Assembly: GCA_034670265.1 (NCBI GenBank)
Contig: JAXMNU010000005.1
Span: 1-64,000, forward strand
Reading direction: 5' to 3'
DNA from: Halomarinibacterium sp034670265
GTDB taxonomy: Bacteria; Bacteroidota; Bacteroidia; Flavobacteriales; Flavobacteriaceae
Length of the DNA: 64,000 nt
A program made the translations under genes and the position numbers. Below, piece by piece: positions 9,022 to 17,694 of the stretch (its first letter is position 1; each line of letters opens with the position of its first letter). The notes under the pieces are model-generated. The model worked only from the letters and a program-made list of their open reading frames with translations, made no database searches and was not told the DNA's origin.

Positions 9022-10479
9022 TTAAAACTTAAGTTCGGTTGCAGGGATACCAAAATACAACTCTAAAACCTTTAATTTAAAGATATAATCATATTTTGCC
9101 CTATTAGCTTCTATTTTAGTGTTGTCATATCTCACTTTCGATTGGCTAAAATCGAATGCATTTGTTAACCCTACATCGTATCTATCCTTTGCATATTGGT
9201 ATGCCAATTCTTGTGATTCTAAAGCTTTTTGAGCCGCTTCAAACGATTTATATGCTCCTTTGGCATCAACATATGCTTGATAAATAGTTGACTCTAAATC
9301 GAGTTCTGCTTGTTCGAGCAAAAACTCTTGCCTTTTCAAATTCACTTTGCTTCTCTTAACACTATTTCTAGTAGAGAATCCATTAAAAATAGGAACATTT
9401 AACTGAAACCCATAAGAAACACCATCGTTTAAATATAACTGTTCTGTAAATGGCAACGGATCTAACTCTCTTAAGCTTAATATATTTGGCTCAAAGCCAA
9501 AAACAGATTCTCCTGAAGACCCCACAACCCCAATTGGCGTTTCTCCTACTACCACTGGATTATCTGGATCTAAAATGGTTTCTATCCCACTTGCACGATC
9601 AGATTCACGAGTATTATAATTTATAAATGCATTTAAGGTTGGCATATATGCCGATTTTGATATTTGGAAGTCTTTTTCAGCTAATTCCAAATTCGTTTCG
9701 GCTATTTTAATTTCGCTTCTATTTTCTTTTGCTGAAGCAATAATTTCTGAAATATTTTTAGCAGTAATACCTTCATCAATTATTTCATAGCCTTCATCTT
9801 CAATATCAAAATTTTCATAATCCTCAATTAATAGTAACTGCGCTAGACTTAGTAATGAAATCTTTACGGCATTTTCATTTACCGCAATATTTTGTTTTTC
9901 GGTAGCATCTGTAGCCTGAATTTCTAACAAATCGCCACGTGGCAAAACACCCGCATCTACCAAATCCATGGTACGCTGAATTTGTTCTTGTGTAACCAAA
10001 TTTTGCGATTGAAGCACCTCTAAATTAGCTTTATTGGTAAGCACCTGCAAGTATGCATTGGCAACAAAGAGCGAAATATCATCTTTCATTTTTGAAAGCC
10101 CATAATCACTTGCGAGTTGAGACAATTTAGCCCTTTGATACACTCTATGATTTCTTAACCCTTGAAAAACATTTACTCCCATGGTTACACTATAGGATGA
10201 GTTTCGAGAGGTCTGATTCTCTAAAACTCCAGTGGTGATATTTTGAGTAAGTCCTGTATTCCAAGAATTGGATGCAGAACCGTTCAATGATGGCAAAAAG
10301 TTACCCAAAGCATCACTTTTTTCAATTTCGGCAAGCTCTTTATCGAGCTCACTTTGCTTAACGGAAATATTATTTTCGAGTGCATGTTCAACGCACTCAC
10401 GTAATGTCCATTTTTTATTTTGAGCCTGAATTGAAAACCCAAGACTGAATAGTATAATGAATAAACCTAATTTCTTCAT
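9022..10479 (-). CDS. TolC family outer-membrane efflux channel
   Basis: The protein is 485 residues from the ATG at 10479. A signal peptide (MKKLGLFIILFSLGFSIQAQ) is followed by two outer-membrane-efflux repeats. These are rich in long helices, with the typical opening WTLRECVEHALENNISVKQS and the AYLQVLTNKANLEVLQSQ and YDVGLTNAFDFSQSK segments. It would form a trimeric outer-membrane barrel with a periplasmic tunnel that docks onto the adaptors on either side in this operon. The earlier ATG at 10497 adds six residues ahead of a complete signal peptide and is less likely. Confidence 0.9.
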   Translation of the reverse strand: MKKLGLFIILFSLGFSIQAQNKKWTLRECVEHALENNISVKQSELDKELAEIEKSDALGNFLPSLNGSASNSWNTGLTQNITTGVLENQTSRNSSYSVTMGVNVFQGLRNHRVYQRAKLSQLASDYGLSKMKDDISLFVANAYLQVLTNKANLEVLQSQNLVTQEQIQRTMDLVDAGVLPRGDLLEIQATDATEKQNIAVNENAVKISLLSLAQLLLIEDYENFDIEDEGYEIIDEGITAKNISEIIASAKENRSEIKIAETNLELAEKDFQISKSAYMPTLNAFINYNTRESDRASGIETILDPDNPVVVGETPIGVVGSSGESVFGFEPNILSLRELDPLPFTEQLYLNDGVSYGFQLNVPIFNGFSTRNSVKRSKVNLKRQEFLLEQAELDLESTIYQAYVDAKGAYKSFEAAQKALESQELAYQYAKDRYDVGLTNAFDFSQSKVRYDNTKIEANRAKYDYIFKLKVLELYFGIPATELKF

Positions 10480-10554
10480 AATTGTTTGTTGACCCATTGG
10501 TCTTTTGATTTATGAAAGTGTTACAAATATCGTAAAATTATATGCTATTGAATT

Positions 10555-11706
10555 TTAGAACTCTTGTGGAGCAGTAATTTGATTCCAAACTTTAATTTTA
10601 TCCCCTTCCGAAATTCCACTTTTTACCTCCACAATAATTCCGTCACTAATTCCCAATTCAACATCTTTACGTTGAAACTGTTGCTCTCCCGTTTCAATTT
10701 CAACAAAAGGTTTTTTTGTTTCGGGGTCGTATTGAATAAGTGCTTCTTTTACAGTTAATACACTATCTGCACGTGCTAAAATAATAGAAGCGTTGGCACT
10801 CAATCCGGCTCGTATAAATGTAGTGTCCTTTTTACTCAACGTTCCTTTTATTTCAAATTGAATAGCACCGTTTTCTTCCACTCCTTTAGGAGCGATATAA
10901 TCTAAAATGGCATCAAATTTCTTGTTTTCAATAGCCCCCACAGTGATTTCCAACGGAAGGTTTTCAGTTATTTTACCCACTTCACTTTCGTCAACTTTTC
11001 CTTCAAAAATCATTTTACCCACATCGGCCAACGTAGCTATAGTTGTTCCGTCGTTAAAATTATTAGATTCAATGACTTGGTTACCTACTTTCACAGGCAC
11101 GTCCAAAACCATCCCTGAAACTGTTGCGCGAATTTCAGTATTGGCAACCTCTCCAAGGCCGCTGGTTGTTCCTGTTTTAACTATATCGAACGTTTGTTGT
11201 GCTCCAGATAGATTTACCTTTTCCTGATTATAGCGCTGCTGAGCTTGGTCGTAGGCTAACTGAGCATTATCAAATTCATTAGCAGAGATTACCCCTTTTT
11301 CGAAAAGTGCTTTTTGTCTATTGTAAATATTTTTTTGACTTTCAAATGCCAACCGTGCTGTTTCCACTTGGGTTCTTGCGGCATTGATATTATTTTTTGC
11401 ACTGGTTAACGAATTTACATTGGGAACAACTTTTACTTTGGCAATTAAATCTCCTGTCTTAATAATATCTCCAGCTTCTACAAAGATTTCATCAATAATT
11501 CCAGATATATTAGGCTTAATGAGTACTTCTTCCCTAGGAACAATACTTCCTGTAGCTACCGTTTTTTTAATAACGGATTCCACTGTTGGGGTTTCAGTTT
11601 CATACACAATAGGGTCTTGTTTGTCTTTAATGTAGATGTATCGTATCCCTAAGATAAATAGGATTAAGATAACAGCTAACGTAATAATGGTTCCTTTTCT
11701 TTTCAT
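10555..11706 (-). CDS. HlyD/MacA-type periplasmic adaptor (membrane fusion protein) 1
   Basis: The 383-residue adaptor has an N-terminal membrane anchor (about 6-24), a first lipoyl half (IKPNISGIIDEIFVEAGDII), a coiled-coil hairpin (LFEKGVISANEFDNAQLAYD) and beta-barrel and membrane-proximal domains. It parallels adaptor 2 (shared LFEKGVIS hairpin tip) but is clearly diverged. It follows the second permease by 25 bases and precedes the TolC gene by 75 bases. Its role is to couple the ABC permeases to the channel. The substrate cannot be read from the sequence. Confidence 0.87.
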   Translation of the reverse strand: MKRKGTIITLAVILILFILGIRYIYIKDKQDPIVYETETPTVESVIKKTVATGSIVPREEVLIKPNISGIIDEIFVEAGDIIKTGDLIAKVKVVPNVNSLTSAKNNINAARTQVETARLAFESQKNIYNRQKALFEKGVISANEFDNAQLAYDQAQQRYNQEKVNLSGAQQTFDIVKTGTTSGLGEVANTEIRATVSGMVLDVPVKVGNQVIESNNFNDGTTIATLADVGKMIFEGKVDESEVGKITENLPLEITVGAIENKKFDAILDYIAPKGVEENGAIQFEIKGTLSKKDTTFIRAGLSANASIILARADSVLTVKEALIQYDPETKKPFVEIETGEQQFQRKDVELGISDGIIVEVKSGISEGDKIKVWNQITAPQEF

Positions 11707-11731
11707 TTTTATGATTGATTACATAGTTTAG

Positions 11732-12991
11732 TTAGTCGGTTCGTAAAGCGTCTACGGGTTTCATTTGTGTAGCTCTGGTTGCAGGAATAAGTCCTGCCAA
11801 TATTCCTGAAACAATTAATATTACTAACGCAATAATGATTACCCCAATCCCTACCGAAGGATTAGCAAAGTTTTCCACAGGTCCTGTGTTATCAAGTATG
11901 GCATTTAACGCCCAAATAATTCCTGCTGCAAATGCAATACCAAGCATTCCAGAAATAATAGTTAATACTAATGATTCTTGTAAAATTTGAAGGCGGATAT
12001 TCCAAGGACTTGCTCCTAGGGCTCGTCTTACCCCAATTTCTTTAGTGCGTTCTTTTACCACAATGAGCATAATATTACTTATCCCTATAACTCCAGAAAG
12101 CAACACCAATGCTCCAACAAAATATCCCACAAAAGTAAGAATGGCAAAAAGCCCCATAATTTTTCCAAATTCTTCGGCAAGATCAAAATGCCCTATGGCA
12201 CGCTCGTCGTCTGGATGAACACTTCTAAGCTCACGCATGGTAGACATTATCTTTGGTTTAATATCGGTAATACTCGTATTATCATTTGCCGTAATAGCCA
12301 TCCACCCTACAATGTCGCCGTAATTGAAGGCTTGAGAAAATGTGGTAAATGGAATAAAAATTGTATTGGCTTCTTCTTCTTGATCCCCATTACTACCACT
12401 CTTTTTAAAGGTCCCAATAACCAAAAAATTAATGCCATTAATTTTAATGTAAGATCCCAAAGGCTCTTCGCCTTTATCATAGAGGGCTTTTACAACATCT
12501 CTTCCAATAACAGCAATTTTTCGCTTTTCCTGAATATCTGAATAGCTCAAAAACCTCCCAGAAGTAATCTCCATAGGCTCTTGCTTTATATATTCTGGAT
12601 AATCACCATATATATTAAAAGCACCTGTTTTTTCATTTCGAGTGACATTGTTAGCACCACGAAAGCCTCCCAACTGATTTCTAGGAGAAACATATTTTAA
12701 ATCAGGGATATTTTGTTTTAAAACCTCAACATCTTGAATTTTAAAATTGAAGTTTCTTCCTTTTGAAAAACCTTTATAAGGCATTGAAGTTCTCTGTGAC
12801 CACATAAAAATGGAGTTTGTGGCAAAATCACCAAAATCGGCTTGCACTCCATGCTTTAATCCATTGGTTAATGCTAATAAAATAACTAATATGAAGATTC
12901 CCCAAAACACACCAAATGCCGTTAATAGGGTTCTAAACCTATTAGCATTAAGCGCTTCGAGAATTTCATTCCAACGGTCTTTACTAAACAT
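11732..12991 (-). CDS. MacB-type ABC transporter permease (FtsX domain), second copy
   Basis: The 419-residue membrane protein has the MacB/FtsX topology. One N-terminal helix (about 20-45) is followed by a large periplasmic MacB_PCD domain (about 50-280) and three C-terminal helices. The cytoplasmic coupling motif is VKERTKEIGVRRALGASPWN, and the C-terminus reads IPATRATQMKPVDALRTD. It has no ATPase domain and relies on the separate ATPase at 14230-14937. It is homologous to the permease beside it, only one base separates the two genes, and they probably form a heterodimer. The family moves substrates by mechanotransmission, pushing periplasmic cargo into a TolC conduit. Confidence 0.9.
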   Translation of the reverse strand: MFSKDRWNEILEALNANRFRTLLTAFGVFWGIFILVILLALTNGLKHGVQADFGDFATNSIFMWSQRTSMPYKGFSKGRNFNFKIQDVEVLKQNIPDLKYVSPRNQLGGFRGANNVTRNEKTGAFNIYGDYPEYIKQEPMEITSGRFLSYSDIQEKRKIAVIGRDVVKALYDKGEEPLGSYIKINGINFLVIGTFKKSGSNGDQEEEANTIFIPFTTFSQAFNYGDIVGWMAITANDNTSITDIKPKIMSTMRELRSVHPDDERAIGHFDLAEEFGKIMGLFAILTFVGYFVGALVLLSGVIGISNIMLIVVKERTKEIGVRRALGASPWNIRLQILQESLVLTIISGMLGIAFAAGIIWALNAILDNTGPVENFANPSVGIGVIIIALVILIVSGILAGLIPATRATQMKPVDALRTD

Positions 12992-12992
12992 A

Positions 12993-14237
12993 TTACTCGT
13001 CTCTTAAGGCTTCAATAGGTTTAATATTAGCTGCTCTCCTCGCTGGAATAAATCCTGCCAAAGCACCTGCAACAATTAATAAAATAACTGTGGTAATGGC
13101 TGTATTAAAATCTACTTGTGGAAATTTAATAAAGTCACTATTAACCATGGGGCTTACTAATTCTAGAAGACCCACACCTAAAAATAACCCTGTAAATCCA
13201 GCAATAGCAGTAATAAAAATAGCTTCTTGCAAAATCATTCCAACAATGGAAGATGGTAGCGCTCCTATGGCTTTTCGAATTCCTATTTCCTTGGTGCGTT
13301 CTTTTACTACAATAAGCATAATATTACTTACTCCAACAATACCCGCAATAATGGTTCCAATCCCTACAAACCAAAATACACCTCGAATGGTATCCAATAG
13401 CGTGTAGATTTTTTTTGCTTCTTCTAATGTATTCCAAACTCTTACAGCGCTACGGTCATCTGGAGCGATAAGGTGAGTATTCCTAATATCTGCTTCAATA
13501 TTTTCTGAGAGCGTTGTTGAAAGCGCAACGGCATCATCAAAATTATCGCCCATTTTTACAGTGTAAGCCAAAGAACGAACCCGATCTCCACCATTAAATG
13601 CTTTTTGTGCTGTGGTAATTGGAATAAAAACTCTTGTTTCCTCGCGAGTCCCCCCTGGGTCGGTATATACTCCCACTACGGTAAAGCTAATACCCATGAT
13701 TTCAATACTCTTTCCAACAGCTTCTTCCTCTTTAAAAAGGTCTTTTTTAACTTGATTACCAATCACAACTATTTTTCCCGCACTATCGACATCGCCGTTA
13801 TTAATAAAACGCCCTGCCACCATGCTTTCATTTTCGATGAATTGTTGATCTGGAGAAGCTCCTTCAACACGATAATTTCCTGTTTGGTTTTTATAAGTTA
13901 CTACACCTCCCCAAATAGAATAAATTGCTGTTTTGTACTCTAGGTTATCCTCATACTTTTGACTAATATTTTCGTGATCGCTATTCTTCATCTGAATAAA
14001 TCTCCCAGGATTTAATCCTTTGTAGCCTTTTGTAGTAACACCTGTCCAGACAGAGATTCGGTTAGTGGCATCTTCTTCAAATTGAGATTTCACTCCTTTC
14101 TGAATTCCACTACTAAACCCTAATAAAATTACCAAAATAAAAATACCTGAAGCCACAGATAACCCCGTTAAGAATGTTCTTAATTTATTCTTATTAAGAG
14201 TTTCAAAAATTTCTTGCCAACGCTCTATATTAAACAT
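12993..14237 (-). CDS. MacB-type ABC transporter permease (FtsX domain), first copy
   Basis: The 414-residue permease has the same plan as its neighbour: an N-terminal helix, a periplasmic MacB_PCD domain, then an FtsX domain of three helices with VKERTKEIGIRKAIGALPSS and a C-terminal IPARRAANIKPIEALRDE. Its start overlaps the end of the ATPase gene by 8 bases, so the two are translationally coupled. With the second permease it would form an asymmetric transmembrane pair. Like that copy, it lacks a fused nucleotide-binding domain, unlike E. coli MacB. Confidence 0.9.
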   Translation of the reverse strand: MFNIERWQEIFETLNKNKLRTFLTGLSVASGIFILVILLGFSSGIQKGVKSQFEEDATNRISVWTGVTTKGYKGLNPGRFIQMKNSDHENISQKYEDNLEYKTAIYSIWGGVVTYKNQTGNYRVEGASPDQQFIENESMVAGRFINNGDVDSAGKIVVIGNQVKKDLFKEEEAVGKSIEIMGISFTVVGVYTDPGGTREETRVFIPITTAQKAFNGGDRVRSLAYTVKMGDNFDDAVALSTTLSENIEADIRNTHLIAPDDRSAVRVWNTLEEAKKIYTLLDTIRGVFWFVGIGTIIAGIVGVSNIMLIVVKERTKEIGIRKAIGALPSSIVGMILQEAIFITAIAGFTGLFLGVGLLELVSPMVNSDFIKFPQVDFNTAITTVILLIVAGALAGFIPARRAANIKPIEALRDE

Positions 14238-14937
14238 GGGCTACTTTTTTAGCTCTTACTTGTGTCACCAAATCATCATCTATAATTAATCCATCTTTTA
14301 AATGAACAATACGTTTACACATATGCGCAATATCATCTTCATGAGTAACACACAAAATGGTTTTTCCTTCGTCATTTATAGCTTGTATGAGTTCCATCAC
14401 TTCGTAAGAAGTTGTTGAGTCTAAGGCTCCCGTTGGCTCATCTGCTAAGAGCACTTTTGGGTCACTTGCTAATGCTCTTGCAATGGCAACACGCTGTTTC
14501 TGCCCTCCTGAAAGTTCACTAGGCAAATGCTCTGCCCAATCTGCTAATCCAACTTTGTCAAGGTAATGCATGGCTCTTTCGGTACGTAAGTTTCGCTTCA
14601 TTCCTTGATAATACAAAGGCATTGAAACATTATCGAGAGCCGATTTGTACGAAATAAGATTAAAAGACTGAAAAATAAATCCTAAAAATTGGTTTCGGTA
14701 CTTGGCAGCAATTTTTTCGTTTAAATTTTTAATGATTTTTCCATCGAGAGTATACGTTCCGCTATCAGCTTCATCGAGCATCCCAATGATATTAAGAAAG
14801 GTAGATTTACCAGATCCTGAAGATCCCATAATGGCAACCATTTCTCCCTCTTTAGCTTCAAAATTAATTCCTTTAAGAACGTGAAGTGAGTTAGCACCCA
14901 TTTGGTAGGACTTGTGCATTTCCTTAATATCTATCAT
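14230..14937 (-). CDS. ABC transporter ATP-binding protein (LolD/MacB type)
   Basis: The 235-residue cytoplasmic ATPase has a complete set of motifs: Walker A GSSGSGKST (38-46), signature LSGGQKQRVAIARAL, Walker B VLLADEPTGALD and an H-loop in CVTHEDD. Sequence and context place it in the LolD/MacB (type VII ABC) group. It is the first gene of the efflux operon and would power both FtsX-type permeases downstream. Its ATG lies 18 bases from a near-consensus -7 box. Confidence 0.92.
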   Translation of the reverse strand: MIDIKEMHKSYQMGANSLHVLKGINFEAKEGEMVAIMGSSGSGKSTFLNIIGMLDEADSGTYTLDGKIIKNLNEKIAAKYRNQFLGFIFQSFNLISYKSALDNVSMPLYYQGMKRNLRTERAMHYLDKVGLADWAEHLPSELSGGQKQRVAIARALASDPKVLLADEPTGALDSTTSYEVMELIQAINDEGKTILCVTHEDDIAHMCKRIVHLKDGLIIDDDLVTQVRAKKVAHV

Positions 14938-14954
14938 AATTAAAAAGTAAGCTA

Positions 14955-14962
14955 CAAAGTAA
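14955..14962 (-). promoter_or_regulatory. Possible -7 box of the ABC efflux operon
   Basis: On the minus strand TTACTTTG (one mismatch to TAnnTTTG) ends 18 bases before the ATPase ATG, the same distance as at the promoters near 1282 and 17181. No clear TTG lies at -33. The rest of the gap to 15068 holds nothing else I can name. Confidence 0.35.
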
Positions 14963-15068
14963 AGGTCTTTACCTTCTTTTTGTGTGAAATTCTTGTTAAG
15001 ACTTCAATAAATAGTCCTGTGTAATAAGATGGTAAGAGTGCAAAATTGTTACAGTTTGAATAAAACTT

Positions 15069-15296
15069 TTAAGAATCTTCTTTTTTATATTTTTTCCTCA
15101 TTTTGTAAATTACATAACCTACTCCCCCAACGAGCAAATACGGAAACAACATTAGATAAACGATACCGTTGTTAATTCCTTTGGCTGCCGCACCTCCCTC
15201 TTCACTTTCCAAAACAGCACGACACATCGCACATTGTGCATCCATTGGAAGCACAATAAATACAAGCAAAAGCAATATAAAAAGCTTTAATTTCAT
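15069..15296 (-). CDS. Small membrane protein with periplasmic CXXC next to SCO/DUF420
   Basis: The 75-residue protein has a signal-like N-terminus ending at MDAQ, followed at once by CAMCRAVLESEEGGAAAKGIN. One membrane helix (about 44-63) and a basic tail (KMRKKYKKEDS) close it. The CXXC would sit on the periplasmic face, just outside the membrane. It starts one base after the DUF420 stop and ends the SCO-like/SCO/DUF420 unit, so a role in oxidase copper or thiol handling is a reasonable inference. I recognise no named family. Confidence 0.65.
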   Translation of the reverse strand: MKLKLFILLLLVFIVLPMDAQCAMCRAVLESEEGGAAAKGINNGIVYLMLFPYLLVGGVGYVIYKMRKKYKKEDS

Positions 15297-15297
15297 T

Positions 15298-15822
15298 TTA
15301 GTAATAGGGTGAAATCATTAGATACACAATAACGCCTGTAACTGCGACATAGAGCCAAATAGGAAAGGTAATTTTGGCTATTTTTTTATGCTGTGGAAAT
15401 CGACCCGTAATGGCTCTTACATAGGTGACCAAAACAAATGGAATCACTACAATAGAAAGTAAAATATGAGAAACCAGTATAAAATAATAGATATACTTGA
15501 CGGTTCCAGTCCCACCAAAAGGTGTTGGATCTGAAGTCATATGATATGCCACATACATTCCCAAAAAAATGACAGATAAAACAATACAGGATTTCATAAA
15601 TACTTCGTGTAGAAATTGATTCCCTCTTTTTATATTAATTACCGCTAACACTAATAAAATAGCAGTAACGCCATTGATAGTAGCATATACGGGTGGTAAA
15701 TAACTAAGAGGTTCAACATTAGGGATTCTCACCCTAAATAATACTGCCACAACAACTGGAATAGCTATGGATAAAATCCAAGTCCATATAGTATATTTTC
15801 TATCTGAAGTAGTTCGAGACAT
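15298..15822 (-). CDS. DUF420 membrane protein, probable cytochrome oxidase assembly factor
   Basis: The 174-residue protein has about five membrane helices and the conserved polar pattern of DUF420: INGVTAILLVLAVINIKRGN, LHEVFMKS, a YHMTSDPTPFGG loop and HKKIAKITFPIWLYVAVTG near the end. The conserved His residues face the helices. DUF420 proteins recur beside SCO and haem-copper oxidase genes, and members in Gram-positives (CtaM-like, as I recall) are needed for active oxidase. Here it lies one base after the SCO gene and one base before the small CXXC protein. The assembly role is inferred. Confidence 0.8.
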   Translation of the reverse strand: MSRTTSDRKYTIWTWILSIAIPVVVAVLFRVRIPNVEPLSYLPPVYATINGVTAILLVLAVINIKRGNQFLHEVFMKSCIVLSVIFLGMYVAYHMTSDPTPFGGTGTVKYIYYFILVSHILLSIVVIPFVLVTYVRAITGRFPQHKKIAKITFPIWLYVAVTGVIVYLMISPYY

Positions 15823-15823
15823 A

Positions 15824-16510
15824 TTATTCTTTTAGTAGTTTTTTAATATCTTCTTTTAGCATATCAATCCCTTCTTTTTCCAATCCATCGTAATAAATAA
15901 TGGGATTTCCATTAGCATCTATTCTTGAACGAATGTTTCCTTGTTGATCGATTAATGCAAAAAAGCCCGAGTGCTCAAAACCGCCCTCAACTTCTGGAGC
16001 TTCACCTACGTATAAATTAAAACCCTCATTGGCTAGTGTATAAATTTCATTATGATTTCCCGTAAGAAAATGCCAGTTGGGGCTAGTGACTTCATACTTT
16101 ATTGCATATTCTTTTAAAACCTCTGGAGAGTCATATTCTGGGTTAATGGTAATAGATGCTATTCCAAAATTTCCTTCATCTAAAAATTCATTTTGAATAA
16201 CTTTCATATTCTGATTCATTACCGGGCAAATAGACGGACACGTAGTAAAGAAAAATTCTACTACATATACTTTACCCGTATAACTTTGATTTGTAATGGT
16301 ATCGTTATTTTGATTGATAAAGCTGAAGGGAGGAACTTCACCAATTGTAATTAATTTTGAATCTTTATTAATGGATTTTCTTTCTAGGTTATGACGATCA
16401 ATATCCACAATTTCCTTATTGTTAATCCTATCGATAATTTTTGGGATGAATATAATTCCGAAAACTAGAATTACGAATGAAATGCCTATGTATGAATAGT
16501 TCTTCTTCAA
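15824..16510 (-). CDS. SCO1/SenC family copper chaperone for cytochrome oxidase
   Basis: The 228-residue protein has an N-terminal membrane anchor (about 6-24) and a periplasmic thioredoxin fold. It keeps all three copper ligands: Cys91 and Cys95 in FFFTTCPSICPVMNQ, and His180 in GGFEHSGFFALID. SCO proteins deliver or reduce copper at the CuA site of oxidase subunit II, encoded here at 40412-41473. The start codon is TTG (16508-16510); the MKKNYSYIG opening fits an anchor. It follows a cysteine-free SCO-like gene by two bases. Confidence 0.9.
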   Translation of the reverse strand: MKKNYSYIGISFVILVFGIIFIPKIIDRINNKEIVDIDRHNLERKSINKDSKLITIGEVPPFSFINQNNDTITNQSYTGKVYVVEFFFTTCPSICPVMNQNMKVIQNEFLDEGNFGIASITINPEYDSPEVLKEYAIKYEVTSPNWHFLTGNHNEIYTLANEGFNLYVGEAPEVEGGFEHSGFFALIDQQGNIRSRIDANGNPIIYYDGLEKEGIDMLKEDIKKLLKE

Positions 16511-16512
16511 AA

Positions 16513-17163
16513 TTAGATTTCTCTTTTGGTTTTATATTTCTTTAATGCGAGTCGATATTCAGCCAAAACAACTTTTATATCATCACTCATTTTATTATTA
16601 ATTTCGGCATAGTCTGAAGCATTAAACCCATACAACATTCCTAAATCTTCATCATCCTTTCTTCCCCTTAAATTTCGCTCTTTGTCAATTATGTATACCA
16701 AATTGGTTGCATAATTTTCATTTAAGGCTCCATTGGTTTGCAACGAATAAAAAACAGTTTCAATGTCCTTTGGAGAGCCAAAGGCAAACTTATAATTAAT
16801 TGGGTCTGCAATTTCCTTGAGACGTTCTTTCAATTCATTTACAGCTTCTATCTGGCTTTCATCGACTAAAATGATAAATTGGAATTCTTCAAACTGATAA
16901 TTCTTTTTATAGATTTTATGTGCTAAGTTAAAAGCATTCGCCTTTTTTTCTTCTACTTCGGTTCCAAAAAATCCTAAAACAGTAATTCTATTTTGAAACT
17001 GAAGGGTATCTCCACTAGGCGATGAAAATTGAGTGAGTTCTGAAACATTTTCAGATAAAACAGGAAGTTTTACGAAGTTGTTTACTCCTGTGGCGAAGAA
17101 CATATACACAGTGATAGGTAATAAAAAAAGGATGCCGAGTACGATGAATTTCTTTGCTTTCAA
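16513..17163 (-). CDS. SCO-like membrane protein that lacks all copper ligands
   Basis: The protein is 216 residues from a TTG at 17161-17163. One N-terminal helix (about 6-24) precedes a thioredoxin-like domain that can be laid over the next gene's SCO protein. ITVLGFFGTEVEEKK (60-74) takes the place of VVEFFFTTCPSIC, and NYATNLVYIIDKERNLRGR (150-168) takes the place of FEHSGFFALID. Both Cys positions become Glu69 and Lys73, the His becomes Ala152, and no Cys exists anywhere in the protein. I chose the TTG start because a full promoter at 17181-17212 lies 18 bases upstream; the longer reading from 17211 would start inside the -33 box. It leads the SCO/DUF420/CXXC unit. A structural or regulatory partner role is inference. 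Confidence 0.75.
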   Translation of the reverse strand: MKAKKFIVLGILFLLPITVYMFFATGVNNFVKLPVLSENVSELTQFSSPSGDTLQFQNRITVLGFFGTEVEEKKANAFNLAHKIYKKNYQFEEFQFIILVDESQIEAVNELKERLKEIADPINYKFAFGSPKDIETVFYSLQTNGALNENYATNLVYIIDKERNLRGRKDDEDLGMLYGFNASDYAEINNKMSDDIKVVLAEYRLALKKYKTKREI

Positions 17164-17180
17164 AAGCGATAAATTTTCCA

Positions 17181-17212
17181 CAAAAATACGACCCAAAAAA
17201 AGGGAAAACAAA
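17181..17212 (-). promoter_or_regulatory. Strong Bacteroidota promoter of the SCO-like/SCO/DUF420 unit
   Basis: On the minus strand TTTG (17212-17209), a 20-base gap, then TATTTTTG (17188-17181) match both consensus boxes fully. The predicted start near 17174 gives a leader of about 11 bases to the TTG start codon at 17163. Confidence 0.75.
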
Positions 17213-17246
17213 CTAAAAAGGTTAATTTTAGAAAACCTCTCTTAAC

Positions 17247-17276
17247 AAAAAACCCCATCTATAGATGGGGTTTTTT
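17247..17276 (-). terminator. Palindromic terminator after the oxidase subunit IV operon
   Basis: A perfect 30-base palindrome: AAAAAACCCCATCTA faces TAGATGGGGTTTTTT. It works in either direction. It lies just after the subunit IV gene (-) and before the SCO-like promoter (-), so it ends the ctaB-to-subunit-IV operon. Confidence 0.85.
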
Positions 17277-17293
17277 AATTTCTAAAAGTGGGT

Positions 17294-17677
17294 TTAGAAG
17301 TTAAACTTTATAAACCCTTCTTTATATATATCGAAAATATAATCTCCTTCAATAAGTAAAATTAAAATTAAATAACAGATTAGAAAAACACCTGTCCATA
17401 CAACAGATCTTCTAAGTGATTTTAGTTCATCTCTCATGTGCATAAAGTCCCAAGTAATGTAATATGCTTTCACTAGGGTTAAAATAATGAAAATCCAGTT
17501 AAGCACTTTCATTGCTAAGAAACGTGTTCCTGTAAGAGATTCTGGCTTAATAATACCTAAAACTACCTCAACAGCAGTAACAATACAAAGGAAAGCAAAC
17601 ACTCCCCATATCTTGGTGATGTTGGATTTAAACTTAACTAATCCTCTAAATATTTCTAATTTATGTTCGTGTGCCAT
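17294..17677 (-). CDS. Cytochrome c oxidase subunit IV family protein
   Basis: The 127-residue protein has three membrane helices (about 22-42, 56-76, 91-110) with the short loop YYITWDFMHMRDELKSLRRS between the last two, typical of the prokaryotic subunit IV family. It begins with a His-containing MAHEHKLE. The family stabilises haem-copper oxidases in the inner membrane. It ends the operon ctaB, subunit III (short), subunit III (long), subunit IV, 17 bases after the long subunit III, and is followed by a terminator. Confidence 0.83.
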   Translation of the reverse strand: MAHEHKLEIFRGLVKFKSNITKIWGVFAFLCIVTAVEVVLGIIKPESLTGTRFLAMKVLNWIFIILTLVKAYYITWDFMHMRDELKSLRRSVVWTGVFLICYLILILLIEGDYIFDIYKEGFIKFNF

Positions 17678-17694
17678 GTTTTATTTTATCTGAA

